Shown here: positions 35,336 to 48,021 of the stretch, one piece after another | Position numbering within the stretch: the first letter of the stretch is position 1 | Layout of the letters: each line of letters starts with the position of its first letter | Assembly (NCBI GenBank): GCA_036320915.1 | Contig: JAXBDG010000004.1 | Span: 868,001-932,000 of the forward strand | From: Linnemannia elongata | Lineage: Eukaryota; Mortierellomycota; Mortierellomycetes; Mortierellales; Mortierellaceae | DNA length: 64,000 nucleotides | Direction of reading: 5' to 3' | Program-made: the position numbers and the translations under genes | The notes under the pieces: model-generated | Seen by the model: only the letters and a program-made list of their open reading frames with translations | Told to the model about the DNA's origin: nothing | Database searches by the model: none

Positions 35336-37348
35336 ATGACAGCAATCGCACAACAAGCATCGTACACGAGTCACCTCCTGTGCGACGACCAGATCAGCCC
35401 CCCTGGCTCCCCTCCAGACTCGCCCCCCTTCTACTCCTCCTCCTCTGTCTCTGCCGTCGACGATGCAACAGAAATCCACTCGGATGACTTGCCCCCAGCC
35501 TTCAGCTCCGTGGGCACCACCCCCGCCCCCTCAGACGACCACTCAGACATGGTCTCACACCACTCTGAAATCGTTGTCGTCGACGAAGAGTCCTTCCACA
35601 ACATCCGCCATCAACCTTCATCCACTACACCCACAAGAGCATCCTCGCCTGTTCCTCCGAGGACAATAGCGACCGCCTTGTCGGTCGTTCACAGGACTTC
35701 GCCCCTCTCCAACTCTTTTACGGCTGCAGAGTCCGAGGTCATGCTCCCGTCACCCGTAGGGGAATCGTCTTCTTCGCCACGCGATACCCGGTCCCTTGCG
35801 GCTGCCAACTCAACAGTGACTAGTTTCTTTACAGCGCCTCCACCAGCTGTGCATCATACCCGCCACGACCACCATACCATGCCCTCTCCCTTTTCGTTCT
35901 TTGCACATACCCCTCACTCTCACGGTGACCACCCTGCTCCTCAGCATATCAAAACGCTCAGGATCGAACTGGCGAATAAGGAAGTTGTTCTCACGACAGG
36001 AAAGACTGCTCTTTTGGAAGGCACTCTCTACCTCACTTTGCAAAAGACTACCAAGATCAAGACCTTGAACCTCGAGTTTTCTGGCCGCTCCTCATTCACC
36101 TGGGTCGATGGTAAAGCCTCATCCTGATTATTGTTCTATCGTGTTAAGAAAAGATGTTCTACCTTTTTTTCTTTTTCTTTATTTTACTAACATTATGTTT
36201 TTGTTGTGCGACGATAAATAGATAATGCATACTCGCCGGCGACACGATTTGTGAGCGCACCACACATCGAACATACATGGCCATTGATCGTACACCAACA
36301 CAAGCAACCCTCAACAGTCTTGCAGGCCGGTCAACACGCCTTCCCCTTCTCTCTGGAACTACCTGATAACCTCCCCGAGACCATGGCGACCACTCACGGA
36401 AAAGTCTCCTACCGCCTCAACGCCAACCTCACCAAACCAGGAATCTCTTTCAGCACCACCACTGGTACTGCATCGGTCTGTATCTTGCGGCGCTATGTTG
36501 CTGAGGGACCTCTATCGCGGGCGTACCAGCGTGGAGGGCGGTTGGTGAATGAGATTGATGACAAGGTCAAGTACAGGATTGCACTCCCTCAGATCCGGTT
36601 CCCACATTCGATGAAGATTCCTCTCCAGGTCGCCATCACATCCCCCAGCAACGAGGTTGCAGTCCAGGTGCTCCAGGTCGGTCTGTGGGAACGAGTTGTC
36701 TACCGTGCAGATGAGCGGAAACGAGTCGACATGCGGTTGGTCAAGATCCAAAAGTCTGGCGGCTGGCCACACGTTAACTCTGAGGGGCTCCCCACAACAG
36801 AACCCGTCACCTGGAACAAGGTCCTGCTCTTCGAAATGCCTCAATTGGGACCCGAGAGCACCAGCCAGTGCAACCCCTCGGGTGACAATGGACTCATGAA
36901 GGTCACTCATCATTTGCGGTTTACAATTCTCGGATCCGACGGCGTCAAGCGGTTCCGTTTAGAGAATGAGTTGGAAGTCAAGGTTTTGGCGTTCGAAGAC
37001 GAATCGCCTGCATTCTCAGATGGGTTGGAGATGGAGGCGTTTGACGAGAGTGGGGAGCCCTTGAGTGAGTTGCCTTCTTATTTGACGTCGTTTTCGACCC
37101 CGCGGGTGTCGTTTGATGCGGAGCGGGATGCTGTGCCGACGGAGGAAGATGATGATGTCTTGGGGGCTCTTGTGGCTCGGATCCATTTGCCGACGTATGC
37201 AGAGTCGGAAGAAGACACCCATAGCAGAGATAATAGCCGGACTGGCAGTCGTACCGCTAGTCCTGAGCGCTCTCCGTCGGCAACGACAACTAGTTCACAT
37301 GTCCGGACGCAAAGCGTCGGCAGCAGCAGTAGCAGCAGCAGCCAGTAA
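35336..37348 (+). CDS. Alpha-arrestin (ART-type) with PPxY motif
   Basis: Two exons (35336-36110 and 36222-37348; donor gtaaag, acceptor TAG) give 633 residues. The first 200 residues are Ser/Pro-rich and hold PPFY at residues 30-33, a WW-domain-binding PPxY motif. An arrestin N domain follows across the exon junction (LRIELANKEVVLTTGKTALLEGTLYL, FPFSLELPDNLPETM), then an arrestin C domain (YRIALPQIRFPHSM, VQVLQVGLWERVVY). Looser LPSY and LPTY sites lie near the C-terminus. Proteins of this kind link a Rsp5-type ubiquitin ligase to plasma-membrane transporters and drive their endocytosis. The Ser-rich ends suggest phosphorylation control, which is inference. Cargo is unknown; the MFS transporter next door is only a neighbour. 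The ATG at 35336 follows a CT/CA-rich leader with AAAA before it. Confidence 0.88.
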
Positions 37349-37729
37349 ACAGCTCCAACAAAATCAACCAGAAGCCATAGAATTAGAAAGATCAAGGCAA
37401 ACCCTTCTGTCCTGGCCTTTGTGTACATAGCCACCCAGCATCGACATGATATGATAAAAATTGTACTTTTAATTGTTAACAACGAACACGAAAGACTGAA
37501 AAAACTGTGGTATTTCTCACTGATGGTGTCACTCCCATCTCCAACTACAGTTCCCACCGCGTACCTTCTTTCTCTTCTTTTTCCCTCTTTCTCTCATACT
37601 CGCTCAAGGCGTGCTCTCGACTTACTGCAGTCGGTTTAGATGACATCCCAATAAAATCGGTAGTGACACGGAGGAAGGGCGATTTAATTAAAAAAAAAAT
37701 GAAAAGTGTGGTATAATTGATCTTTGAGT
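37349..37729. other. Convergent 3' region
   Basis: 381 bases between the arrestin stop and the stop of the minus-strand transporter. It is AT-rich with A-runs and presumably holds both transcript ends. No gene is seen. Confidence 0.55.
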
Positions 37730-39384
37730 TCAATAGTTATAGCGGAATGACAAATGATCATCGCCTTCATCCTTTGTGGTCTCGTTGTAATGCCTCCAGT
37801 CCTCCGAAGTCCAATCCTTTGTTTTTTCATCACGTTTCCGGTTAATATACATTAAATGATATCGTTGGAAGATGAATAGCACAATTGTGAGCAAGAGAGC
37901 ACCAAACAGAATCCAAAAGCCCCGAATAAATCGGGGAGCGTCTTCGTCGCGGAAGAGGTTGACAGAGACCATGTCGCAGGCGTTGACGGAGATGATGTAC
38001 ATTGCCAGAGCAATCGAGCGTTTTCCGACGGGTGCTGTGTTTCCTGCGATCCATGCCGCCTATTAATTTGGTGTATGTCGTTAAGGGGTGCGGAATGTTA
38101 ACTTCATGTTCCACTACGTGCGAATTAACCACATATCACAGGAAGAAACGAAGAAAAACACTTACGTTGACAGGGTGCCAGCAGGTTTGGCCGCCCATGG
38201 CAAAGATGAGCGCAAAGTAGAGCATAAACTTGTTGGCGTCGGCAGGGAGGGTTGCAAGGGCAAGGATACAGATCGCATAGTAAGTCGAGGCCAAGGCACC
38301 ATGGAAGGCACGCTCGTTATGTCTGTCAGAACTCCAACTGACAAATGTCATGACCGACAAGGAGATGACATACCCAGGAATGACCAGGAGATTGGAGACC
38401 AAGGCAGGAACACCAAGGTTTAAGTTCTTGATGATCAATGGAGAAAGGATGGTGAGAGGAGAGAAGGGGAGGAGACCAAAGAAGCCGATCAGGATATTGG
38501 GCCAGATCTTGGGGGACAGAAGAGCCTTAAAGAAATGTTTCTTGGAAACAGACTTCCTGCGGGTGTCAGCCTTTGTGGGGTCATCACGGATCAGACGGGT
38601 CATAGCGATCTGTTCCTGGCGAGGGGTCAAGTACCCGTTATGGCGGAAGAATCCCTTTGTAGCAGTGGGTCCGCCGGGGAGCATGAGGAAGGACAACAGA
38701 CCGATGATGACTGTGGCTAGACCTTCAAACAGGAACAACCATCTCCAACCAGCCTTTCCTGCAACGCCACGCATGTGCAAGATACCATAGGCCAGGACAC
38801 CAGCGATAGAGTTGGCGACTGCAAGGGTGGACCAGAAGATGGAGAGTCTGACAGCCATTTCTGAACGCTTGTAGTAGGAGGTTAAGTACAGGGCGATCCC
38901 AGGGATGTAACCGGCTTCAAACATTCCGACGAGTGCACGGCAGATCAGGAAGGTGACTCTGTCCTTGAGGAAGAACTGAGAAGCGGTCGCTAATCCCCAC
39001 AACACCATAAGGAATGGAATCTGTTTGAAAAAATATGATAAGAAATGCACGTACGTGTTAGCCTCCTCGTGCTTACAAACACAGGATGTGTACTGTATCA
39101 TACAGATATATAATGTCTAGTGAATACAACCCACCCAGCGCTGAGGACCAGCACGGACAATGATGATGTTGGAGGGGATCTCGAAAAGACAGAAGGTGAG
39201 GGTGAAGATGGTTGAGCCGAGGTTGACAGTGTTGAGCGAGATGTTGAGGTCCTCCATAAAGTTGTCTGTCAGTGCGTTGCCCATATTTCCGCGATCCAAC
39301 TGCATAAACAAGACTGTTGTGAATGTTCCATTAAGAGAAAGGGAAGAAAAAAGAGAGACACTGTTAGCTCGCAGACTCAATAAC

Positions 39385-39444
<60 letters not shown>

Positions 39445-39772
39445 CCAAAGAAAAAGGATCCTCATTTGTTTGTTTACGAATCTGTGCGCTTGATTTGTTT
39501 AGGCGTTCTTAATGTGAATGTGAATCTGTTTTGAACGTACACATGAGGGCGATCCAGGAAAGGACTCGGAAATCAAATGTCCGAACAATCTCCTTTTCCT
39601 CGGCAGGGGTCCAGGTCAGGTCGTGCACATAGAATGGGTTCTTCTCGCCTTGAGTCCGAAGCCATTCGTCACGGTTGAAGTCACCGTCATCGAGGGTCGA
39701 GTTGTCAAAGCTGGCGGGTCGATGGTGGTGCTCGAGGTCGACCTTGTTGTCGTTTGCTTTTAACGTTGACAT
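37730..39772 (-). CDS. MFS anion:cation symporter (Dal5/Tna1-like)
   Basis: Minus-strand exons 39541-39772, 39135-39313, 38166-39020 and 37730-38059 give 531 residues; donors are GTACGT, GTGGGT and GTAAGT. About twelve hydrophobic segments are visible. Family marks are the exon 1/2 junction WIALMFLFMQLDRGNMGNAL in the first helix, CLFEIPSNIII and GPQRW in the second and third, and CRALVGMFEAGYIPG in the fourth. These fit the ACS family of fungal permeases for allantoate, nicotinate, pantothenate or biotin; the substrate cannot be chosen. The soluble N-terminus is His/Asp-rich and the C-terminus is a hydrophilic tail. Intron 1 holds a 57-base homopolymer (T on the sense strand). Intron positions were set by frame and signal match, and all four exons join without a stop. 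Confidence 0.9.
39386..39442. repeat. A57 homopolymer inside a transporter intron
   Basis: An unbroken run of 57 A on the plus strand lies in intron 1 (39314-39540) of the minus-strand transporter, where it reads as T57, about 75 bases from the acceptor. Confidence 0.85.
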
Positions 39773-40661
39773 CTCGTCAGGTATATGTGTCCAAGAAGGA
39801 ATTAATTTCGGGCCGTAATCAAGAGGGAAAAAAGGAAGGAAGAGAGAGGGAAAAAAAAGAGGAAGGAGGAGGGAAGAGGGAAGGAAGGGGAGAAAGGGAG
39901 GCTTTAGAGCAAGGAGGTATGAAGGGAAGTCTTGCAAGTTAAAAGAACAAAAGAGCAAAGATCGAGTAAATAAAAAGGAGAGGAAAGAATCGTCCTTTTA
40001 TGTTATGTTCACAAAAAGAAAAAGAAGCAAGATCAAAGGAGAAAAATTGACAATGTTCAAGCACCGTACGACGCACTAGCTACAAATCCATTCGGCCGCC
40101 CAAAGAAAGGGAGCAGCGGAGTGGGATATGTTTCTGTCGTTTGTTGACGACAAGAAAAGGTACAAGGGGGCGAAAGTAGGGGGCACCTTGCATTTGCATC
40201 TTGCATTGCGGCTGGTAGTCCCTTGGACTACGTGTAGAGAGAGGTGCCTTAAAAAATTGACGGATGATGAAAAAAGACGCGATCCTACAGAAAAGTGATA
40301 GCATTGGGCGTCAGTTGTCTCCATCCGACGATATCCGGCCATAGCAAACACTTTTTTTTTTCTTCCTCCGACGCGATGACCATACCGACAAGGCGATGAT
40401 GGATCGTTTTATTTTTGTTGTTGTTTGTTTGTTGGTTGGTTGGTTGGTTAAACTGCTTTACCCTGGTGTGGGAGCAGTGATAGACGAGGAGAAGGTCGGT
40501 CATCTTAAGGCAAATAAGGTTCGTCAGCACAGCGGGTAGGCGGGAAATAGCGACATAACACCAATTGCACGACATGATTTCGAGAAATGGTGCGATCAAT
40601 TGCCTAGTTGTAGCACTAAACACACCCTTGTTGTTACGTGCTCAGATCAAGCCAATCGTCG

Positions 40662-40690
40662 TTTTTTTTTTTTTTTTTTTTTTTTTTTTT
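40662..40690. repeat. T29 homopolymer
   Basis: Unbroken T run in non-coding sequence. Confidence 0.85.
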
Positions 40691-42487
40691 GTTTGCTGTC
40701 TTGTTTGAACATCAAAGAGAAATTCGCCGTTTTTTAATGCCACCTAATCCTTTTCCGTCCCTGTAAAGTATATTGCTCTGTTCTATGAAACTGTGACTAA
40801 CAAGGCGCACCATAGAAAAAGGGGACGATGGACATTTTCTTTTTTTTTCTTGTCTTACATACACATGTCAATCGAGTGATGTTTCGCAATTTATTCTTTT
40901 TTTTTTCCTCTTCTGATAAAAAAAAGAACGATTCCTCAAATATGATCGCGTAGCAGCAATCTCAACCTCCTTACTGTCCCGCTTGTCCCCCTTCGTCATG
41001 GTGGCTGTCAGAAGTAAGGAAGAGAGACACATGACAAAAAATCCCCCGCCTTTCTATCATCGTCCTCTTGCAGTAATTCGACATGGCTGCTTCGATTTCG
41101 TCAACTGCTTCATGTCCGCCATGAGAACAGAATAAGAAAAAGAAATAAGGAGAATAGGAAAAACGTAGTCGCTACTGTGATTAACAATCTGCTGTTATTT
41201 TCGGTCGGGGCTTTGACCTGCGGGCGGCTAAAACTTTCTCTTGGTGTTGTTTCTTCTCTTATCGGATTATTAGATCTCCAACACCCCCTACAAGGTCCGC
41301 GCAACAATCGCAACAGCGACAGCGAGTACAAACCATAAACCATGGAGGCTACTAGCCTATCAATGACAAGAGTGCTGGAGTAACGCAACTCCATTCAAAA
41401 CTAGCAAATCACTAATAGAGCCTTCACCAGGGCCAGAGATACTAATATCAGACTCTTCCTTTTTTTTTCAATTGTTTGAGCGACCCCATGATGCTAACAT
41501 ATTTCCTGATGCAACGCATCCTGCTCAACTTTTACTCGAGCAATAGAATAAACCAAATGACCAGTGAAAAACGCTACAAAAACTGAATCGGCTTTGTAAG
41601 TTAAAATGAAACGCGCGAAATAGGAAAGGATGAGAAAATGATCGCCCTTGATTACCTGCATATGCCTCCGGAGAATCGTATAAAAAGCGCTTTCCCGCCA
41701 AATATTTAATGTTTTCTTTTCATTCCTTCTTATTCACTTGGAAACTTTTGTTGACCCATGCTATACCAATCGTACGAGCTGGGGACGTAGTCACCTAGTA
41801 CGTGGAGGTAGTGCTTGATGACTTGCTAGTAAGCGTGAGTTGCTGATTCCCGATCGACGAGGTCGAATCGAGTGACGAATGTGACATGTTCCTCGCTTTT
41901 GGTACAGCTTTTAAGTCATTGCAAGTGCGACGGAGGTATCGATCACCTAAGAGATCTAACCATGGACCGGAACAACTAAGCTTTCGAGAATATTATTAGT
42001 AACAAGAGCTGTGTTGCAAGCCAAAAAAAAAAAAAAGTAAAAAGCACCGTGCTTAAAGGCCTCATGGGTGCTGCTGCGACCACTTCTCCACTCGGCTGAG
42101 CCCAGAAGTATATCTTCTGGAGTGAAAAGAAGCAGGCTACTTATCACAGCCTAACTATGTCCTAATAAAGACATTGAGTCCTGAACTCACGGTACTTCAA
42201 GCACACTGCATCGTGTCCAACCACAACGATAAAGTGTATGGCGACTGCAGAAAAAGAACTAGACAACTTACCTCTAGAGATGCCCCCAGACGAAATGAGC
42301 GAACGTGTTGCAGTGATAGAGGAGCGGTGAAAAATAGTGAACAGTGGTTGCCGCCCAATCTAGTACAATCGAGAAAAACGTAAACACTGATGATCAAAGG
42401 GGGAGGAAACAATGCGAGCGTGAGGTGAGTGAAGATGCATCTACATAAGGTGGTAAAAGTGAAAGAGCGCTTAGGAAGAGAAAAGAT

Positions 42488-42538
42488 TGAGTGAGTGAGT
42501 GAGTGTGTGAGAGAGAGAGAGAGAGAAAGAGTGAGAGA

Positions 42539-42600
<62 letters not shown>

Positions 42601-42634
42601 AGGATGGAGAGATAGAGAGAGAGAGAAGGATGGA
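42488..42634. repeat. GA-rich microsatellite (about 150 bases)
   Basis: Starts as GAGT repeats and continues as GA with short AAAG, GATA and GGAT interruptions. The long Leu/Ser minus-strand frame here is a by-product of the repeat. Confidence 0.9.
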
Positions 42635-44541
42635 GACGCGAACAGCAGTTATGGAAGAGAACAAAAGGATTGATGGAGAAGAGGAGAGTGAATTGATCGA
42701 TGAGACGCGGGCATGACAGCAGGGTTGGGTAAGGAAAAGCTTAAGAGAACAGCTTATAGGAAATGAATGCACGTAAAAGGAAGGATATACATGCTGCCAT
42801 TCGCTAGTGATCAATCATATCAGTCATCAGTTACAAACCCGTTTCTAGCGGCAAAGCTATGATATGATATTCGAGGTTGGTCGTTTTCTGTCGTATGCTT
42901 TGTTCAATAGGGCAGTAGGGAAGTGGGGTGGGATAGTGTAACATTTTTTATACTAGGGGCAGAGGGGGAACCTTCTATCATGAGCTGGACTCTTTTTTAT
43001 GGTGAATGCAGTGCTCCTTACAGCAAGTCTATGGAGTGCAGGGACCAAACGGTGTTATGTCAATTGGCGTCAGACAATAGCATTGACATGGAATGAGCCT
43101 CACATGGCAAATTAAGCAATAGGTAAGGGCCCCCACCTCCCAGGAACGAACGAACAGACCGACAAACCGATCGAAAAGTTCTGCAGGTTGTCAGGGGACT
43201 GAACATTCGATAGTTTGTCGTTTTATTTTTGTACAGAGGGAAGGAAGAATTGGACGGGAATATTACAAGTCTGAGGCAAAGAGAGAAATGAGTGAAAAAC
43301 AGTGAATATGGAAAATGCTCTCAAAAATATCTTTAGGGCATAGTGTTGCCTTGATGAGATGTGGGTCCCAAGCCATTGTTTGTACGTTAGTGGATGATGA
43401 TTGAGAGACAGACAGGCACGAAGCTCCTCTTAAATTGCAATTTAGCAAAGTGTGTTGCCTCCTTCTGACCCGGAGCATAAAGAAGAGCACCGCCCCTCTT
43501 TCCTCATTCTTTTTCTTATTCGAATGCACCCGCACCAGCCCGCTAGTTGGGCTTTCGGGTCAATTCGATCATCCTACAGTCAATTAGAAGGGACCATCCT
43601 CACATGACCATCCTTTAGGGATAATGAAGGGGACTGTTCACTTTTTTTTATTTTTTATTTGCAGTAGTCCTTTGTTGATGGCAGCTTGCGGGATGATGAT
43701 TACTTGTTCCTTTTCTTGTTCTTTGTTCCTTTTTGAATCACCTCCTAGCACCTCTTTTCTTTCCTCTCTTGACCCTTTTTTGTTTCTCTTCTCTGTTGTC
43801 TTCACATCTTCTTCAACGACGTCCTCACTCTCTTACCTGCTCCCGCCTTACCCATTCATCTTGCGATTCCCCCTACCACTTCCTTCCCTGCCCTTCCCCT
43901 CCTCACACCCCTTTACCCACTTTCCTTTCACTCTCCTCCCTGCCACTTTTTTCACTTATTCGACCCGGCTCTTGTCTATCCCAATCCCAATCTCACTGTC
44001 TCACTTCCGTCACACTCTCTCGCTTGACCCCCTCCCTCAAGTTTTCAACTCGTCTCACTCTCTGTCTGCCCGTCTGTCGTCCCTTTAGCCGTCAGTCTCC
44101 CTTTTTCATGTCCTCAGTATATGCGACATAAAATACATTGTACAAACCACACACCCCTTCTCCCCCCTCACTCCTCAACCTCACCTCACTCTCCGTCTTA
44201 ATTGTGTCTATATTACTCTGTCAAAGGTACGTTCCTTTGCTCTTTTTTTGTCCGTATGCGCATCGGATGTGCTCCCATTGAAAAAAAAAAGAAAGAAAAA
44301 CGTCATATTGAGAACAACATATGCTGGGCGAATGCTCAGGTCGTCCGTCCTGTACGGTGTTGACTTTGTTGTCCTTCTTTTTTAAACCACCCGACTCAGC
44401 GCTTACCCCTTCCCTCCTCAATCTCACTCTCTCACACTCTCTCCACAACAACTAGCCTTGGCGCTGACTCCTTTTTCTTTTCTTCTCTCTTTTCCTTCTC
44501 TTCTCTCTCTCAATTGCTTCTTTCTCCCCAATCTCTACCCT

Positions 44542-44546
<5 letters not shown>

Positions 44547-44608
<62 letters not shown>
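44547..44608. repeat. Compound CT/CA microsatellite
   Basis: A CT run (about 44547-44584) passes directly into a CA run (to about 44608), about 150 bases upstream of the NBP2-like start codon, so within its promoter or leader. Confidence 0.9.
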
Positions 44609-44614
<6 letters not shown>

Positions 44615-44754
44615 CTCTTACTTTCTTTGCTTATTGCTCATACCTTCTTCCAGTGTCCATCCATACCCTTCAACTGCACCCCAAACCCTAACGACCTAAC
44701 GACCACACCGAGGACACCTATCACCACTCACTACAACAAAAAGATACCACCACC

Positions 44755-46021
44755 ATGGCCCTTGTCTCAATGCCACCATGCCACTCCGCAACCGGAGATG
44801 CTGTCAACACCGAGGGCCTCCTGAACAAGAAGAGAGCCTCGATTCATTATCCTGATGGTAAATATCAACCTCTCACCTACATACTCCCATCCTGCTTTAA
44901 TTCCATGCATAAACAGGTCAATTGCATGCGCAATTTATCTCCTCACGCACACACCTCTCACGCATTGACATCTTTTTTTTTCACAATCTGATAGATTCGA
45001 CGGCAGCAAAGAGATTGTCACTGCACTTTGGCCATCGCTGCCGCTCCTTGTCAGAATCATGGTCATTCACATCCACAGAGACTGTCCCCCCAGAGTCTCA
45101 GGAGAAGAAGATGAAGAAAGCATCCAACTTGGTTTCGACTTCAAGCAACACCGGCGCACAGGACGAGGAGATGGACGAGGAGCTGCTCAAGACGCTTTCG
45201 TCGTTTCTTCAAAGCCAAGGGCAACCAACATCGGCAACGGACAGCAACAGCAAAGGCAGCAACGACAGGAACCCCAAGGACAGGTCATCAACTGTGTCTA
45301 CCTGGGATGACAAGACGACAGACTCTGGATTCTTTCCCTCGGCTGGACCGGTACGCAAAACCCTCCCATTAGTTTTGTTTTGTACCATGCTCACTCGGCT
45401 GTAAAACAAATGCCTTTCCGACCCCTGAAATTCTCACAAGATCTAATGCATGGCCTTCTCTCACTGACCCTTTGACCGCTTGGCCCTTTGTTTCTCCTAT
45501 CTTTTCATAGAGCGACAGTCAGCCAGAGAGTTGTGATCTAGGTATGATCCTGCAAACAAACATGGTCGAAAAAAAAAAAAGCAAGACATTTTGTTTGTCG
45601 CACACGCGAAAGGGTCTACCTTCAAAAGAAAGAAAAACTAATTATAAATATTGCCTTTTCTTTCATCTTGTGCCCCGTAATAATAGTTGTTACCGTCCGC
45701 GACTTTGCTTATGCAAAATCACATCCTTTCCATCGTGGTGATTACCCTCCCGAGCCGGTCTACGAGGAGTCTGACATTGAGGAGGACTATGATGAGGACT
45801 TTGACACCCGAGGTGAGAACGAGGATGATGACGACGAGGAGGATTGTACCCAGGGGCAGGCCCGTGGACTGTATGACTTTGACGCTGAGAATGAGAGCGA
45901 GCTCAGTTTCAAGGAGGGCGACATTGTGTGGATCCATTATCGACAGTTCCCAGGCTGGTTCCTGGGCGAGAAGGAGGGCAAGTCTGGCCTTGTCCCGGAA
46001 AACTATGTACAATTGCTTTAA
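44755..46021 (+). CDS. NBP2: NBP2-like SH3-domain adaptor
   Basis: Four exons (44755-44857, 44995-45350, 45511-45541, 45687-46021) join in frame to give 274 residues; exon 3 is only 31 bases. Near residue 165 comes the block VVTVRDFAYAKSHPFHRGDYPPEP, typical of fungal Nbp2 proteins, then a strongly acidic linker and a C-terminal SH3 domain (about 214-273: ARGLYDFDAENESELSFKEGD, GWFLGEKEGKSGLVPENYV). In yeast Nbp2 brings the phosphatase Ptc1 to the HOG and cell-wall MAPK pathways through its SH3 domain, and a similar adaptor role is likely. The first 150 residues are Ser/Thr-rich and poorly conserved. AATAAA at 46130-46135 follows the stop. The family call rests on the SH3 plus VRDFAY context; another SH3 adaptor is possible. 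Confidence 0.82.
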
Positions 46022-48021
46022 GCTTGTGTTGGAGACTCTGCCTGGTGCAGAAATCTCCAGTGAGCGACAAAAACGAGAGAAAAGAAAAGTGTGCGTCTTT
46101 GCTGGTCAAGGCATGCATGCATAACAGTTAATAAAAACAACTATACCACAACCTTTTCAGGTTCAACTAGTTATCGTCTCTTCGTCATTTTAGTTCTGTT
46201 TGGTTGACTATGGTCTTTGTCGGGTAAGAAAACTGTTAGGAGACTATCATGGGATCCTCTCGGTAGATATGGCCTGGTAGAGGATAGCTGATCTCAACGC
46301 GTCAACCGGATGAGACTGACAGACAACAAAAGGTCAGGTTGTTCAGCACCCAGTAACAAAAACACAACTACCTTTCCCTGAAAATGCGCGCACAGGACCA
46401 ACGATCGACAAAAATAGTTGCCCCTTCCTCCCTACGAGGACAAGAAGAAAAAGAGATAAGACCCAAGGACAACAAAAAGCCTGTTGTTTCGTCTTATCCT
46501 GCTTTATTGTTCGAAAGCTGGCCAGCTGAGTCGAGCCCGAGTCCGAGCGTTGGTATCAGGAGATAGGTACATGGTCCAGTGGGGATGGTGGGAGAGGAGA
46601 AAAATGGAGGGAAGAGAGAGGGGGGAAGAGAACGGGAAAGAAGCATGCAGATGTACCATCATCGGAGGTATCATCAATGGATAATGTCAGGGCCTACTAA
46701 CGCCTTCATAACAAAAGGCAACAATCACAAACACGAGTGGTGGGGCATTCCAGAGCGACCATGGATCGTTGTGTCATACATCGACAAGAAAATTGGAAAA
46801 TGCAGGGAGGGTACGGGTGCCAGTCTATTTTTTTACTGTTGTCTCTTCTTTAGGAACATCCGACAGGACAGCGTCATTGACTTCTTCGTCCTCCTCACCT
46901 CGCCCTTGTTACCAACAAACAAACGAGGTTATCATTGATAGGGGCTAACGACGGAGCAAAAGAGAGAGAGGGAGATCACCAGGGTTGGTTATGGTTTAGA
47001 GGACTTGAGGAGGCGCGACAATTATGTCCCTTTCGGCAAAGCAACTACAATCAAACAACCTACATACCAATAATAGCGAGAAGAATCAGCAAGGTGGAAT
47101 AGGCCTTCTACACCAAGTGCATGAACAACATTCTTACTGAGTAAGTAAGCGAGAGATTCCTGGCCCGTTTCTTACACGGCCAAGCTATCTTGGATTGGAT
47201 AGGCACATAGGCTTTTAGCATGGTCAGGTCAGAGAAGGAGTGTACAGAATGGCGGGCTACAATGGTTTCCAAATGGATAGGGAATTCAAATGGTTTAATT
47301 GCTTGTCTGCTGAATGTCCGTTGAGTCCTTCTCTCTCGCTCGCTCTCACTTACTCATGCGCTCATGCACTCAAACAAGCACACTCGAGCACAATTGAACG
47401 AAGAGGTATTCCTTCCTCTCGCGCTCTCTCTACACTTCTTTCGCCTCTCACCCTACTCTAAACCTTGTCCGTCTTCTAATTGTTCATGCTGTAAAGACTT
47501 TCGTTCCTGACGCCTAAATTGCCACCCCTGTCTGTGCGTGTGTTCAATTATGCATGCTTCATCCACTTTTTTTGCCGCCCCTTTGACCTCTGTTAGGTTG
47601 ATAAAACTAGGGCCTGAAATAACAGATACTGGCCATTCTCAATCCTTTCAACAATAGAAAGGTATTTTTACCTCTCACCCCTACTGGCACTGGCAAGCAA
47701 GCGACAACAATAGACCCATCCACCAACAATCAAACGTCGCCATGGACTTTGCTTGCTTCTTTGGGGTACCCAAAAATAACTCAGCACCCATGCTCCCAAT
47801 GGGGCATGCACCCCACTCAACTCATTGGTTCTCCTAAGGTTTGTTTGGCGAACATATAAATCTTCCACATCCCGCCAAAAAACTGTCATTTTTTTCTTTT
47901 TGCTTCTTTTTGATGGTCACTTCCCCTGCCTAGCAGCCGTCCAACCTCGCCTTACCCTCTCCTCCCTCCCTCCCTCCCTCCTTCCTTCTCTTCCTTTTCC
48001 CCAGCGTCGCAACGCAGCACG
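46022..48021. other. Intergenic region, nothing recognised
   Basis: Two kilobases with AATAAA at 46130-46135 (NBP2 end), a TATA-like ATATAAATC near 47855 and a CT-rich leader before 48022. No coding sequence is supported. Confidence 0.5.

Larger units (their letters stand above)
39773..44754. other. Five-kilobase region without a supported gene
   Basis: It holds the transporter promoter side (an ATAAAAGG-like element on the minus strand near 39994-40002), T29 at 40662-40690, a GTTG/GTTT repeat near 40417-40450, a GA microsatellite at 42488-42634, adjoining CT and CA repeats at 44547-44608, and CT-rich leader sequence before NBP2. Longest open frames run through simple sequence. I see no coding evidence. 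Confidence 0.5.

Noticed and set aside
39160..39534. Frame with a long poly-Lys run
   Set aside because: It is the A57 homopolymer in an intron read on the wrong strand.
42197..42814. 205-codon minus-strand frame rich in Leu and Ser
   Set aside because: Produced by the GA microsatellite; no other coding sign.
43530..43570. Possible tRNA-like hairpin around CGGGTCAATTCGATC
   Set aside because: No complete cloverleaf or matching A and B boxes could be assembled.
43624..44131. Overlapping Ser/Pro/Leu-rich open frames upstream of NBP2
   Set aside because: CT-rich leader-type sequence open in several frames at once, with no domain.
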